Part shown: piece after piece, positions 44,341 through 54,269 of the stretch | Layout of the letters: every line of letters begins with the position of its first letter | How positions within the stretch are numbered: the first letter of the stretch is position 1 | NCBI RefSeq assembly: GCF_927798175.1 | Contig: NZ_CAKMMP010000005.1 | Span: forward strand, 248,001-312,000 | Reading direction: 5' to 3' | Length of the DNA stretch: 64,000 nt | Source of the DNA: Paenibacillus sp. JJ-223 | GTDB lineage: Bacteria; Bacillota; Bacilli; Paenibacillales; Paenibacillaceae | Notes under the pieces: generated by a model | The model's database searches: none | Seen by the model: the letters and a program-made list of their open reading frames with translations, nothing else | Told to the model about the DNA's origin: nothing | Made by a program: the position numbers and the translations under genes

Positions 44341-45555
44341 ATGCGAAAACCAAGAGTACTCTTGCTATCGGAAGGTTTCGGCACCGGTCACACTCAAGCC
44401 GCCCATGCACTTGCGAGCGGCATCAAACAACTCAACCCCCAGGTTCATAGCCGCGTCATCGAACTCGGAAAGTTTCTTAACCCTACGATGGCTCCGCTGA
44501 TCTTCTCGGCATACCGCAAGACGTTGTCCGTCCAGCCCAAGCTGGTCAGCCTGCTTTACCGGACACAATATAATAAATCGCTGAACGGCTTCACCAGGCT
44601 TGCTTTGCACCGCATTTTTTATACGCAGACGGCCCAGGTCATTTCCCAATTGAAGCCGGATGCCGTGATCTGTACCCATCCTTTCCCGAATGCGGTCATT
44701 TCCCGGCTCAAGCGCCAGGGGCTCAATATTCCGCTGTATACGCTTGTCACGGATTACGATGCCCATGGTACCTGGATTACGCCTGAAGTAAACCATTTTC
44801 TGGTCCCTACCTCTCAGGTCAAAGCACTGCTTGAAATTCGCGGCGTTGATCCGGCCCGCATTCGGGTCACAGGCATTCCCGTGCATCCCGATTTTTGGGA
44901 GCAGGGCGACAAAACGCTGATCCGGCGCGAGCTTGGCCTGGAGCAAATGCCCACGGCCCTGCTCATGGGCGGAGGATGGGGACTCTCCTTTGACGAAGAC
45001 CATCTAAAGTCGCTCGCATCCTGGGCAGATCGCATCCAGCTGCTCTTCTGTCTGGGCAGCAATGCCAAAATGATGGCGAAAATGAAGGAAATGCCTTGCT
45101 TCCAGCATCCCAATATCCGCATTATCGGATACACCCGGGAAGTCAGCAAGCTGATGGATGCGTCTGACGTGCTCATCACGAAGCCTGGCGGCATGACCTG
45201 CACGGAAGCGATGGCCAAAAAATTGCCCATGCTGTTCGTGCCGCCCCTTCCCGGACAGGAAGAGGAGAATTGCGAGTATTTCGTACAAGCAGGATACGGC
45301 CAAGTCATTCACTCACCTGAAGTCATCGCGAATTATTTCGGGCAATTAAGCACGGGAGGCACGTTATCGCCAGAGCCTTCAAGCCAGAAAACGATTCATT
45401 CTCCGAAAACACAAAGCTATGATCCGACGTGCTGTGCCCAAACGGTTCATGACTTATTGTTCCCGATGGCAGCAGAATTCATATCAGCGCCCAAGGAGCT
45501 CGTTTCAGCCGGAATTACAGCCAGATCTTTGTCAGGTACCCGTTTGCCGTATTAA
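44341..45555 (+). CDS. UgtP-like diacylglycerol glycosyltransferase (GT28/MGDG synthase family)
   Basis: 404 aa. N-terminal MGDG-synthase domain with LSEGFGTGHTQAAHALASGIKQ and THPFPNAVISRLK, LVTDYDAHGTWI; C-terminal donor domain with MGGGWGLS and ITKPGGMTCTEAMAKKLPMLF, the GT28 nucleotide-sugar site. Such enzymes put glucose on diacylglycerol for glycolipids and lipoteichoic-acid anchors; the exact acceptor is not shown. The last 60 residues are Ser/Thr-rich and not conserved. AAAGGTG 5 bases before the ATG at 44341 was preferred over 44323. Confidence 0.87.
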   Translation: MRKPRVLLLSEGFGTGHTQAAHALASGIKQLNPQVHSRVIELGKFLNPTMAPLIFSAYRKTLSVQPKLVSLLYRTQYNKSLNGFTRLALHRIFYTQTAQVISQLKPDAVICTHPFPNAVISRLKRQGLNIPLYTLVTDYDAHGTWITPEVNHFLVPTSQVKALLEIRGVDPARIRVTGIPVHPDFWEQGDKTLIRRELGLEQMPTALLMGGGWGLSFDEDHLKSLASWADRIQLLFCLGSNAKMMAKMKEMPCFQHPNIRIIGYTREVSKLMDASDVLITKPGGMTCTEAMAKKLPMLFVPPLPGQEEENCEYFVQAGYGQVIHSPEVIANYFGQLSTGGTLSPEPSSQKTIHSPKTQSYDPTCCAQTVHDLLFPMAAEFISAPKELVSAGITARSLSGTRLPY

Positions 45556-45631
45556 CCTCTCTATGACCCCTTAGAATCGATCTGAGAGGACATTAGAAGA
45601 ATATGCACGAAATAAATTTGTACAGATAAAT

Positions 45632-45672
45632 AAGGTCCTCGTCCATCAGCATGGACGGGGACCTTGTCATTT
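45632..45672 (+). terminator. Terminator after the UgtP-like gene
   Basis: AAGGTCCTCGTCCA pairs with TGGACGGGGACCTT (one mismatch) over 6 bases, then GTCATTTTAA. It lies 76 bases after the stop. Confidence 0.7.
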
Positions 45673-45830
45673 TAATGAACGATCACCGAATAACTACCGC
45701 AAAAAAGGAAATACTTAACGGTGAATATTCGAAATAACGCCCTGCAAATTCGCTTTTTTCCCGAGGGAAAATCGTTGCAAAAAACATCGAGTAGTGAACT
45801 ACCCTGCCTGTTTGCAGAATTAAAGGGCCT

Positions 45831-46685
45831 TTATTTATAAAAAGTATGATTTCCGATGGTCTTGACTTTTTTTTGCGATTTGGCGACCGTCAAGTCGTCC
45901 GCCAGCGTCAACGAAAGAAAATAATACGTATTATCCGGTACTTCCTTCGTTCCATTCAACGCGGCATTCACGGCCCTGACACACTCCTCGTTCGGAGTTA
46001 CGCGATCCAGGCGCCCGTTAGCCACAGGACTGAATTGGGATTTTTGATAGATAACCTTGTGAATGGTATCGGGAAAATTGGCTGACCGCAGCCGGTTCAA
46101 GACAACGTTGGCCACTGCCACTTTGCCTTCGTACGGTTCGCCTTCCGCTTCTGCCATGACGATTTTCTGCAGCAGAAACAGCTCTTTATCGGACACAGTA
46201 TACGACCAGGTGGCTGATTTCCGGTCTTCCTGACTGAGCAGTTTGGTCCGCGTAAAGTATAGTTTGTGGGGGGGAGTTGTCGTTGCAGCAGCCGCTTTGG
46301 CCTTTTTCGTTCCGGCCAGCTTTAACGCAGCTTCTTTCTTCGCTTTGGCCTGAGCTGCAGCCTGAACCTGTCGTTTGGCCTTGGCTTCCTCTTTCTCCTG
46401 CTTGTCCAAGGCAGCCGTGAACCATTTTTGCGCAGGTGTCGCATGTTTCCAATCGGACTGGAGGGACGTGCTTGCGGACAGACTGGTCCTGTCTTCCATC
46501 ACTCGCCTATCTCCTGCGGCAACGGATTGTCCGTCAGGCCCTGGCGCCGCCACTTCGCTCATTTGTTTGCTTTCACTCGCCTCATTCCATTTCCCGGATG
46601 CCTGAACTAAATTTACCCCCAATATGCACACAAGCAGCACAGATAACATCGGTGCTACCCAACGATTTTTGTTTATAAGATCCAT
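45831..46685 (-). CDS. SleB/CwlJ-type cell wall hydrolase
   Basis: 284 aa. Signal segment (about 9-29), Ala/Lys-rich linker likely to be coiled (about 93-138), then the Hydrolase_2 domain (about 165-284) with the catalytic Glu region IVMAEAEGEPYEGKVAVANVVLNRL, SQFSPVANGRLD and the closing IGNHTFYK. A lytic transglycosylase acting on cortex muramic-lactam or vegetative peptidoglycan. AGGAGG precedes the ATG. No gerQ or ypeB partner is near, so it is more likely a general wall enzyme than a dedicated germination enzyme. Confidence 0.9.
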   Translation of the reverse strand: MDLINKNRWVAPMLSVLLVCILGVNLVQASGKWNEASESKQMSEVAAPGPDGQSVAAGDRRVMEDRTSLSASTSLQSDWKHATPAQKWFTAALDKQEKEEAKAKRQVQAAAQAKAKKEAALKLAGTKKAKAAAATTTPPHKLYFTRTKLLSQEDRKSATWSYTVSDKELFLLQKIVMAEAEGEPYEGKVAVANVVLNRLRSANFPDTIHKVIYQKSQFSPVANGRLDRVTPNEECVRAVNAALNGTKEVPDNTYYFLSLTLADDLTVAKSQKKVKTIGNHTFYK

Positions 46686-46810
46686 CTCGAAGATTCCTCC
46701 TGTCGCAGCAATTCCCTAAACTAAGTAACCTCAAAAAAAGAAATTGAATAACGTTGGCTAATATTACATAGGGATAAACGTAATGTCAATGTGATTTTAT
46801 GTAAAAATAC

Positions 46811-47428
46811 TTATTTACAGGAAAATGAAAACGTATCCACGACCTCGTACATGGGGATTTGTCCAAGCCTTGTCACATAAAGTACAAACCCATCTACCGT
46901 CCATGAATTCACAGGAGAGGAATGTCCAGGGAGCAGGTCGAAAATGCCATTTTGCGTATGTTCTGGAACCTGACCCACAAATTTGCGCGCCATCGTGATG
47001 TGCGGGCGATACGGTCTCAGCTCTGCCTGAAAACCCAGTTGGGCCGTTGACTCCACGATATGTTTTTGCAGAGAGTGCAATCGCTCCACGTCTCCGCTAA
47101 CACCCTTCCACAAAACCTTCGGTGCACGTTCAAGCCCGAATGTCCCCCAGTCGGATATGTTCAAGGAAAACGGTTGGAATGCCAAGCTTGCCTCCCTCAG
47201 CACTTTCTTCAACTTCCCGATTTCGGCAGAAGGCGTATCTCCCAAAAATTGCAAGGTAATATGGTAGTCCCTATGATCGGTCCATTTGCGAAAATCGAGC
47301 CTGGTCTGCGCCCATTCCGCCTCCAACCGAAGAAATTCCTGAAGTTTGGACGGCAAACGAATCGCTGTGAACAATCTTTCCCTCCCATGGGACACACCAC
47401 CAAAACTATTATGTAAATCATTACTCAT
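46811..47428 (-). CDS. thpR: RNA 2',3'-cyclic phosphodiesterase (2H family)
   Basis: 205 aa. The two HxTx motifs of 2H phosphoesterases are HITLQF (H56, T58) and HITMAR (about H143). Opens 2',3'-cyclic phosphates in RNA or acts as a 2'-5' RNA ligase in vitro. The start at 47428 (ATG, GGGGTGG 5 bases upstream) is preferred over a GTG three codons earlier. A single gene facing the hydroxyacid dehydrogenase gene divergently. Confidence 0.9.
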   Translation of the reverse strand: MSNDLHNSFGGVSHGRERLFTAIRLPSKLQEFLRLEAEWAQTRLDFRKWTDHRDYHITLQFLGDTPSAEIGKLKKVLREASLAFQPFSLNISDWGTFGLERAPKVLWKGVSGDVERLHSLQKHIVESTAQLGFQAELRPYRPHITMARKFVGQVPEHTQNGIFDLLPGHSSPVNSWTVDGFVLYVTRLGQIPMYEVVDTFSFSCK

Positions 47429-47612
47429 TGTATCCACCCCGCTAAAGTATGATCTATTATTCCATATTCAAAGAGATTCTTTCAAGTCGCCTACGTCCAG
47501 ATTGACATAGAACAGAGCGATATTCATGAGGCTTCATACCTGCCTTCTCTGCACATTCTGCTCAAATTTGTTAAAATTAAATCAGACTACATTCAAATTC
47601 AGGAGGGCAATC

Positions 47613-48569
47613 ATGGGTAAAATCGTATGTTTTCCAACATTATCCAAGGAACAGAAACAACGGATTACGGATGCTGCACCTGGTTATTCGCTCATTGTCG
47701 GCAAAGCCAAAGAACTGGATCCCAAACAATTGGCGGAAGCCGAGATCATTGTCGGCTGGTCCCCATTGATCACTGAACACGTTTTGTCGCAGGACAGTCC
47801 GTTGAAGTGGATTCAGGTGTGGTCCGCGGGTGTCGACAGCCTTCCCTTTGCCCAATTGGAACAAAAGAACATTCGGGTCACCAGCGCCAACGGCGTACAT
47901 GCCGTTCCCATCACCGAAATCATTTTGGGCATGATGCTTTCCCATAGCCGTTGGTTAAGACAAGCTATGCTGCATCAACAGCATGCCGAATGGACATCCC
48001 CAGGCAAGCCGCTGCCCGAATTGAATGGCAAAACGGCCGTCATCGCCGGCGTCGGGGAAATCGGAACGGAAACCGCGAGAATCCTCAAGGCCCTCGGCAT
48101 GAAAGTCATTGGCGTGCGCCGTTCAGGCAAGGACGCTCCCCATGTGGATCGGATGTACGATATGTCCGGCTTCCACGAAGCGTTGGCACAGGGCGACTAC
48201 ATCATTAACATTTTGCCGCTTACCGACGAAACGCATCATGCATACAATGATGCCGCGTTCGCGCGCTGCAAACCGGGAGCATGCTTCGTCAACGTGGGAC
48301 GCGGTCCCAGCGTGGACACCGCCGCCCTTCTTCGCGCATTGGATAACGGATCACTGGCTTTCGCGGCACTGGACGTCTTTGAAGAAGAACCGCTGCCCGC
48401 CGACCATCCGTTGTGGAGCAAGGAGAACGTGCTGATCACGCCGCATATTGCCGGCAGCACGGAGCTATACACCGACCGGGCATTGGATATTTTTATCGAC
48501 AACCTGCAAACGTATCTGGAAGACGGGTCTTTGCACCGCAATCTGGTGGATTACGAGCACAAGTATTGA
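47613..48569 (+). CDS. D-isomer-specific 2-hydroxyacid dehydrogenase
   Basis: 318 aa. NAD(P)-dependent reduction of 2-oxoacids. NAD site GVGEIGTETARILKALG; catalytic Arg in NVGRGPSVDTAALL, Glu in LDVFEEEPLP and His in PHIAGST. In the glyoxylate/hydroxypyruvate reductase-like group; the substrate is not known. AGGAGGG 6 bases before the ATG at 47613 decides the start; 29 further open codons upstream look non-coding. Confidence 0.92.
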   Translation: MGKIVCFPTLSKEQKQRITDAAPGYSLIVGKAKELDPKQLAEAEIIVGWSPLITEHVLSQDSPLKWIQVWSAGVDSLPFAQLEQKNIRVTSANGVHAVPITEIILGMMLSHSRWLRQAMLHQQHAEWTSPGKPLPELNGKTAVIAGVGEIGTETARILKALGMKVIGVRRSGKDAPHVDRMYDMSGFHEALAQGDYIINILPLTDETHHAYNDAAFARCKPGACFVNVGRGPSVDTAALLRALDNGSLAFAALDVFEEEPLPADHPLWSKENVLITPHIAGSTELYTDRALDIFIDNLQTYLEDGSLHRNLVDYEHKY

Positions 48570-48581
48570 ATCAGGCAGCAC

Positions 48582-48634
48582 AAAGAACCTCCGAATCCGC
48601 TGCGGCGTCCTGCCTCGGATCGGAGGTTCTTTTA
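48582..48634. terminator. Bidirectional terminator
   Basis: AAAGAACCTCCGA pairs with TCGGAGGTTCTTT around a 28-base interior with a second small stem; T/A tracts on both sides. Separates convergent genes. Confidence 0.85.
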
Positions 48635-48642
48635 TTTGGTCG

Positions 48643-49620
48643 TTATTCGCTGCACAACCAGACGTGACGGATAAACGTGCCTTTCCTGACGGTTCGATGC
48701 TGCAGCACCCTCCATCCCGCCTGCTCCAGGCGATGTTCCACCCTTTCGGTGGAAACGATGACTGCTCGTCCCGACAATCGGCGCAGGCTCGTCAGCATCA
48801 TCCGTTGTTCCTCATCCGGCAGCACCGAGCAAAGATTGTACGGCATGTCCAGAATCGCCGCATCGTATCTTCCCTGGAGGTCGTTCATGTCCCCGAGTGC
48901 AACGAGTTCCGAATCGTAGCCGTAATGGGACAGATTGACCCGGGCCCCCTGAACCGCAAGCGGGTTCAGATCATTGCCTTCGGTTTCGATGCCCATCGAT
49001 AAAGCTTCGATCATCACCGTGCCCATCCCGCAGCACGGGTCGAGCAAACGGCGGTTTTCCGTTTCGGGAAGCGCAATGTTGACAAGCGCCCTGGCGAGAT
49101 GGACAGGGAGCCCTGTGGAGTAATTTTGCGGCTTATGCCGGTGATCGTACCAATCCCGGTCTGCTTCCGTCCATCGACCGAAGAGCCATTTTCCGCCAGC
49201 CTGTATTAGGCCAAAAGTCATTTTTGGGTGTTTCATCCTAGCCGTTCCGCGAATGCACATGCCGATTTCCCTTTCCAACAAACGCGCTTGCCCGAAATCG
49301 GGCATGTCGTCCCCTTCTTTCAAGCAAACCACCTTGAACGTCTCACCCTCGGCCAGACGAATCGCTGCAGCGATCGGCCGCAGTTCGGACACCGTTCTCT
49401 TTTCGGCGATAATATCCAGCCTGCCCCGGATAAACGGGCTTCGCCCAGATGCAATGCGAATCGCGGAGCGCACATAAGAGCGGGCAGAATCCTCCATTTC
49501 TACTCCGGAAAGCAGCATCGTTTCCAGTTCAAGCGCACAAATTTCACGCTCGTTTTCATGACAGGCAAAAGTATACAAATACGGGGTATTGGCGCCGACA
49601 TCGGCAAGCTTCTCTTTCAC
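48643..49620 (-). CDS. Trm11/RlmL-like SAM-dependent RNA methyltransferase
   Basis: 325 aa. N-terminal part (about 1-155) resembles a THUMP-bearing region; C-terminal Rossmann domain with SAM loop LLDPCCGMGTVMIEA and the catalytic motif DMPYN, a variant of DPPY/NPPY for N2-guanine or exocyclic amine methylation. YDHRHKPQNYSTGLPVHLARALVNIA before the SAM site is typical of the UPF0020 family. Probable substrate: tRNA or rRNA guanine. The start is a GTG at 49620 with AAGGA upstream, not strongly supported. Confidence 0.85.
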   Translation of the reverse strand: MKEKLADVGANTPYLYTFACHENEREICALELETMLLSGVEMEDSARSYVRSAIRIASGRSPFIRGRLDIIAEKRTVSELRPIAAAIRLAEGETFKVVCLKEGDDMPDFGQARLLEREIGMCIRGTARMKHPKMTFGLIQAGGKWLFGRWTEADRDWYDHRHKPQNYSTGLPVHLARALVNIALPETENRRLLDPCCGMGTVMIEALSMGIETEGNDLNPLAVQGARVNLSHYGYDSELVALGDMNDLQGRYDAAILDMPYNLCSVLPDEEQRMMLTSLRRLSGRAVIVSTERVEHRLEQAGWRVLQHRTVRKGTFIRHVWLCSE

Positions 49621-49661
49621 AATGTTTATCCGTCCTTCATACTTCTTCTATAATAAGAAGA

Positions 49662-51374
49662 TTATATTTTCAGTTTTTCGATGGAAGTGAGCAGATCGCC
49701 GGACAACGCCTTCAATTGCTGAACATTGCCGCTGATCGTTTCCATTGAGCTCACCTGTTCCTCGGCCGAAGCCGATACTTCCTCCACGCTCGCTGCCGTT
49801 TGCTCGGAGACCGCCGAAATCTGTTGACTGAACCCGTTCATCCTTGCACTGGCTTCCTGCATGCCCTTCAGGCCTTCCGTCATCTTGGCGATCACAACGA
49901 CCATGCTTTCCACCGATTCGCTAATGTTCCGGAACAATTCGCCCGTCGCCTGAACCTGTTCCTGTCCGCGCTCCGTCTCCTGCACGCCCAGGCGCAGCTC
50001 TGCCACAACACCCTGCGAATCCTGTTGAATATCTTCCGTAATGGCCGTAATCTCCTCCACCGAGGCTTGAACGGCTTCGGACAGGCTGCGCACCTCTGCT
50101 GCCACAACCGCGAACCCTCGTCCGCTCTCACCTGCACGCGCAGCCTCGATCGAGGCATTCAATGCAAGCAGATTGGTTTGGCGGGCAATGTCACGAATGA
50201 CCTGGACCAACTTGGAAATATCCTCGTTTTTTCGATCCAGTTGTTCCATTTTGCTCATCGAAGCAAAGACGGTACCGGCGATCAGCCGCATCTGCTGCAC
50301 CGATTGCTCCATCACCATACGGCCATTCAAACCTTGCTCAAGCACCTGATCCGACATGGCCTGAAGCCGTCGTCCCTGCTCGGCATGCTGTTGAATATGG
50401 CTGTTCAGCCCCGTCACCGCCCGTGTCGATTCCACGGCAGTCATCGCCTGGCTTTCGGCCGCCCTGGCCGACTCTTCCATCGTTGCGGCGATTTGCCTGC
50501 TGCCGATTTTGACCTCCTCGGATGCAACCGTAAGATCAATGCTCTGACGATTGACCGACTCCGCGATCCGTCTGACGTTCAAGACCATGGACGTCAGATT
50601 GCTTTTCATTACATTCACGGCTTTTGCCAAAGCGCCCACTTCATCCTCGTATTTGGTATGTACGTCCTGCACATTCAATTGGCCTTCAGCGATCAGTTTA
50701 ACCGCGCTGATCACCCGGAGAAGCGGTCTGACGACCTGCGAACGAATGATCGGGATGGACACGGCGGTAATCAGGATCATGGCCAGCACTCCAAGCATGA
50801 TGGTGATTCTGCCATCCTGCACGATGCGGATGGTTCGCGCCGCAGCGATATCCGATTGTTCCCGGTTATACTCCACCAGGTAATTCAGGTTCACCTGCAA
50901 ATCATCGAAAGAGGCAGCCCCTTTTTCAGATACTTCCTTCGCCAATTCCGTCTGTCCTTCATCGCTTAGCTTGATCGCCTGCACGTTCAGTTTAAGGTAG
51001 GCCTCCCATTCGGCTTTGAAATCGGACCAATGCTGCTGCTCCTCATCGCTTTTCGCCTTCTGATCATAAATTTTGATCGTCTGGGCCGTTTCGCGTATAT
51101 ATGTGGTCCGTTCTTCGGACAATGACTTTTTTTCCTCTGCCCGTGCATCAAAATGGCGGTAGCTGAGCGACAGGATATGCTCTGTCGTATAATTCAGATG
51201 GTTGATCTGCTGGATCGCCGGCATCCATTTGTCCGTTATATCGTTCGTATTCGCCTCCATCGAATTCAAGCGGCCAATCACCGTGACGCTTAGAACGATT
51301 AAACAGAGGAGTAACAGATAAAACGCGATGCTGATGCGCAGGCCGATGCTCTTGATCCTGAATCTGCCGAACAT
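49662..51374 (-). CDS. Methyl-accepting chemotaxis protein
   Basis: 570 aa. Membrane segment (about 11-33), a four-helix-bundle (4HB_MCP) sensor domain outside (about 34-185), a second membrane segment (about 190-210), HAMP (211-265), and the cytoplasmic signalling coiled-coil with the hairpin tip containing [32 protein letters not shown] precedes the ATG at 51374. It is a lone receptor gene; no che genes are near. The ligand is unknown. Confidence 0.94.
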   Translation of the reverse strand: MFGRFRIKSIGLRISIAFYLLLLCLIVLSVTVIGRLNSMEANTNDITDKWMPAIQQINHLNYTTEHILSLSYRHFDARAEEKKSLSEERTTYIRETAQTIKIYDQKAKSDEEQQHWSDFKAEWEAYLKLNVQAIKLSDEGQTELAKEVSEKGAASFDDLQVNLNYLVEYNREQSDIAAARTIRIVQDGRITIMLGVLAMILITAVSIPIIRSQVVRPLLRVISAVKLIAEGQLNVQDVHTKYEDEVGALAKAVNVMKSNLTSMVLNVRRIAESVNRQSIDLTVASEEVKIGSRQIAATMEESARAAESQAMTAVESTRAVTGLNSHIQQHAEQGRRLQAMSDQVLEQGLNGRMVMEQSVQQMRLIAGTVFASMSKMEQLDRKNEDISKLVQVIRDIARQTNLLALNASIEAARAGESGRGFAVVAAEVRSLSEAVQASVEEITAITEDIQQDSQGVVAELRLGVQETERGQEQVQATGELFRNISESVESMVVVIAKMTEGLKGMQEASARMNGFSQQISAVSEQTAASVEEVSASAEEQVSSMETISGNVQQLKALSGDLLTSIEKLKI

Positions 51375-51542
51375 TTGGTTTCCCCCTTGTGTTTGATGTG
51401 GCCATGAATTCGTTTTCGAACCTTTTGTCATTGATTTACCCTACTATGGTCATCTTGCAAAAAAAACATATATTAGACGCAAAAAATTATAACATGATAT
51501 TTTGCAAGACATGCTTGGTTTTGTTAAATCTATGCCTGCATG

Positions 51543-51583
51543 TTAAAGAGCTGCAGCACACGGGAAATCGCGTCCTGCAGCTC
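51543..51583 (-). terminator. Terminator after the luciferase-like gene
   Basis: GAGCTGCAG (51548-51556) pairs with CTGCAGCTC (51575-51583); on the minus strand TTTAACA follows. 49 bases after the stop at 51632. Confidence 0.6.
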
Positions 51584-51631
51584 CTCTAATAGTATCACAA
51601 ATCGGCAATCCGGTTGCCTGAAAATGGATCG

Positions 51632-52666
51632 TTAAGCCTTGCATGAATGAGCAAACACGCATTCAGCCAACAATCGGTAGGAAGACAGTCTGCGTTCATA
51701 ATCCGGCCCGCCCGTGACGGCAAGCAGCTGATGGGTTCCCAACCGGCTTGCGAGCCCTTTCAGCTCCGTCCATACCTGATCCGCCGTACCGGCATAATGC
51801 CGTTTCGGGCCTTGTCCTCCGGAAGGGGGAGCTTCATCAGCCGAAGGGACTGCTTTCGAATCGGCTCCGCGGGATTGACGTTTCCGCTCCATCTCCATGC
51901 TCCAATCGAGCGCCTCTTGTTCCGTCTCGGCACACAGCACGCTAACGGCAACCATGACCTCTGGCTCTGTCCGGTCGGCACTAGGGATGAATCCATCCCG
52001 ATAACGACGAACCGCCTCCAGGCCGTCCGTATCGCTCATGAATTGGCCAAAGGCGTAACCCATGCCGAAACGCGCCGCATATTCGGCACTCTTCATATTC
52101 GTGCCCAGCATCCACAAGGATGGCGATTTGCCCGGAATCGGTCTTGCCCGTACGGGATGCTCCTCGTAAGCATAACGGTCCTCGAGCAGCTGGGTCAGGG
52201 CGGTTAACGATTCCGGAAGCTTTGATACGTGCTGCAAATAATTGCCGCTTAGCGCCATCGCCGCATGAGGACCTCCGCCAGGGGCCCGGCCGAGGCCAAG
52301 CTCGACGCGTCCAGGGTAAAGCGCAGACAGCAGCCGAAACGATTCGGCGACCTTCAGCGGGCTGTAATGCGGCAGCAGCACCGCCCCGGAACCAAGGCGG
52401 ATGCTCTTGGTCAGCGCCCCGACATGGGCGAGCAGCACCTCCGGCGATGCCGAGGCCAGCTCCTCCATATCGTGGTGCTCCGACGTCCAATACCGCGAAT
52501 ACCCCCATGCTTCGGCATGCTGCGCCAACATGACGGCCTGGCGCAGCGCCTCTTCTGCCGACGCTCCGCCCAGCCTCGGCACCAGGTCAAGCACGCCGAG
52601 ACGAGCCTTCTCGCGAACGCTCGCACCAGTACTTCTTTCTGCCCCCACAGATCTGTCTATAGTCAA
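51632..52666 (-). CDS. LLM-class flavin-dependent oxidoreductase (luciferase-like)
   Basis: 344 aa, TIM-barrel of the bacterial luciferase family. Typical are LGVLDLVPR, AEAWGYSRYWTSEHHD, IRLGSGAVLLPHYSPLKVAESFRLL and PGRVELGLGRAPGGG. Uses reduced flavin for monooxygenation; substrate unknown, close in pattern to the YwcH/limonene-monooxygenase-like group. The start is a TTG with GGGAGGG 6-8 bases upstream. Four tandem 16-bp repeats lie 42-145 bases upstream, likely control elements. Codon use is more GC-rich than the EPS region. Confidence 0.9.
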   Translation of the reverse strand: MTIDRSVGAERSTGASVREKARLGVLDLVPRLGGASAEEALRQAVMLAQHAEAWGYSRYWTSEHHDMEELASASPEVLLAHVGALTKSIRLGSGAVLLPHYSPLKVAESFRLLSALYPGRVELGLGRAPGGGPHAAMALSGNYLQHVSKLPESLTALTQLLEDRYAYEEHPVRARPIPGKSPSLWMLGTNMKSAEYAARFGMGYAFGQFMSDTDGLEAVRRYRDGFIPSADRTEPEVMVAVSVLCAETEQEALDWSMEMERKRQSRGADSKAVPSADEAPPSGGQGPKRHYAGTADQVWTELKGLASRLGTHQLLAVTGGPDYERRLSSYRLLAECVFAHSCKA

Positions 52667-52707
52667 ATCGTTCCCTCCCTCCCATACTAAACTTTAAACA
52701 CATTAGC

Positions 52708-52811
52708 ATTCGCATTTGTGCAACGATCTCAAGCACATTCGCATTTATGCAACGAGTTCAACCATATTCGCATTTGCGCAATTAATTCCAAACTGATTCG
52801 CATTTGTGCAA
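52708..52811. repeat. Four tandem direct repeats (29-30 bp period)
   Basis: ATTCGCATTTRYGCAA occurs at 52708, 52737, 52766 and 52796, with 13-14 bases between that share a weaker pattern. The core of copy 2 is a perfect GCAT-TT-ATGC dyad. The three-turn spacing puts all copies on one face of the helix, the form of a cooperative operator array for the luciferase-like gene. Confidence 0.75.
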
Positions 52812-52853
52812 TTCACTCGCAGCATACAACCGCCCCATGCTGTTGGCAGCAGA

Positions 52854-54269
52854 TTAGTCCAGATCGTAAATGGAGCCCACTTTCAGTCCGTACAATTCAT
52901 TATATATTTTCTCGGCAAAGGCATCCGTCATGCCCGCGATGTAATCGATCACCATATGCTCCCAAGTCCAGATCGGCTGTGCCTTGGCCTGATCCTTCTC
53001 ATAGCGCTGCAGCCAATCGGAAGGAATGATCGATTTCGACGTTTCGGGATCAAGGAACGCATCCCACAGCCGCTTAATCATCCATTCGCTGCGTTTCTGC
53101 AGCCGTTGTACCCGCAGGTCGCGAATCATCGTTACCCAGGCAAAGCTTTTCAGCACACTCACCGTGCGCAGCATGTCGAGATCCTCGGTCCCTTCGCGCA
53201 CGAAGGTTACTTTCTTCCAATCCCCGTCATCGATGACGCCCAGGCTGCCCACGAAGAGACTGACCCAATACGCCTTGACCTCGCGGCGGGTGCGCGAATA
53301 ATCATGCTCGCAGAAAGGCATTTTCTCATTCCAGACGCGCAGGAACGTCACCAGCACCTCATCTACTTTTTGCGCAATCGCTTCGCGGGTCCAGCCGCTC
53401 CAGAACGAATCCTCCAGCGTCGTAATTTTGTCCACGATCAGCTTTTTGATGTGCGGATCTTGCAAAAAGTGCTCATGCACCTCGATTTTGCCGGCCTTGA
53501 TGCCGTCTTCCAAATCATGCGCAGAGTACGCGATGTCGTCGCACAAGTCCATGAGCTGCGCTTCCAGCGTTTTTTTGCCTGCCGGGATATCCCAGCGGTT
53601 CCGCACCTCGCGGATGTACTGCCATTCATGGTGATACATGCCCTTCTTGCTTTCCGTGCCCGGGTACGGGTACTTGTTGATGCCGAGCAGCACCGCGTCG
53701 GACAGGTTCAGCCCGTCGATATCTTCGCGCTTCTCCAAAAACATGATCAGCCGGAAATTGTGTGCATTTCCCTCGAAATGCTCATACTTGCGTTTTAGCT
53801 CGGCCCGGATTTCCGGCTCCTGCTGCGGCGATTTGGCGCCACGGCTTTTCTTCATGATTCGTTTGACCTCGGCGTTGATGAGATCATCCAAAATGCCATC
53901 CAGCACTTCCTCCCCTTTATGCCCAAACGGAGGATGTCCGAAATCATGCGCGATCGCCGCACATTCCACCACTTCCGAATCGATGATCAGGCCGGGGCTG
54001 TCCGCCTGTCCCAGATCCACCTCGGGATACCGACGCAACAGGCTGCGGGCCGCTTCGCGCGCAATCTGCGCCACTTCCAGCGAATGGGTCAGGCGCGTCC
54101 GGTAATAATCGCCCGTTCCTGCGCCAAACACCTGCGATTTACCCTGCAAACGGCGAAAGGTAGGCGAATGGATCAAGCGGGAATAGTCCCGTTCATACGC
54201 CGCTCGGGCACCATCCTGTTTCGCAAGCTCGGGATACTGTCTATGTTCTCTCAGATCGTTCCATTGCAT
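52854..54269 (-). CDS. dgt: Deoxyguanosinetriphosphate triphosphohydrolase-like protein
   Basis: 471 aa. HD-domain dNTPase that splits dNTPs into nucleoside and triphosphate. The HD motif is AIAHDFGHPPFGHKGEEVLD; SPTFRRLQGKSQVFG and RTRLTHSLEVAQIAR belong to the N-terminal HD part, and DDIAYSAHDLEDGIKAG carries the further metal ligand Asp. AGGAG 8 bases before the ATG at 54269 fixes the start against an open frame to 54359. A TATAAT (54411-54416, minus) lies upstream with a poor -35. Confidence 0.93.
   Translation of the reverse strand: MQWNDLREHRQYPELAKQDGARAAYERDYSRLIHSPTFRRLQGKSQVFGAGTGDYYRTRLTHSLEVAQIAREAARSLLRRYPEVDLGQADSPGLIIDSEVVECAAIAHDFGHPPFGHKGEEVLDGILDDLINAEVKRIMKKSRGAKSPQQEPEIRAELKRKYEHFEGNAHNFRLIMFLEKREDIDGLNLSDAVLLGINKYPYPGTESKKGMYHHEWQYIREVRNRWDIPAGKKTLEAQLMDLCDDIAYSAHDLEDGIKAGKIEVHEHFLQDPHIKKLIVDKITTLEDSFWSGWTREAIAQKVDEVLVTFLRVWNEKMPFCEHDYSRTRREVKAYWVSLFVGSLGVIDDGDWKKVTFVREGTEDLDMLRTVSVLKSFAWVTMIRDLRVQRLQKRSEWMIKRLWDAFLDPETSKSIIPSDWLQRYEKDQAKAQPIWTWEHMVIDYIAGMTDAFAEKIYNELYGLKVGSIYDLD

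Noticed and set aside
45748..45775. TTTTCCC/GGGAAAA hairpin after the SleB-like gene as terminator
   Set aside because: No T-run follows on either strand, and its position is weak; left unassigned.
52708..52811. Mini CRISPR array
   Set aside because: Repeats are only 16 bp, the 13-14 base spacers are related to each other, and there are no cas genes.
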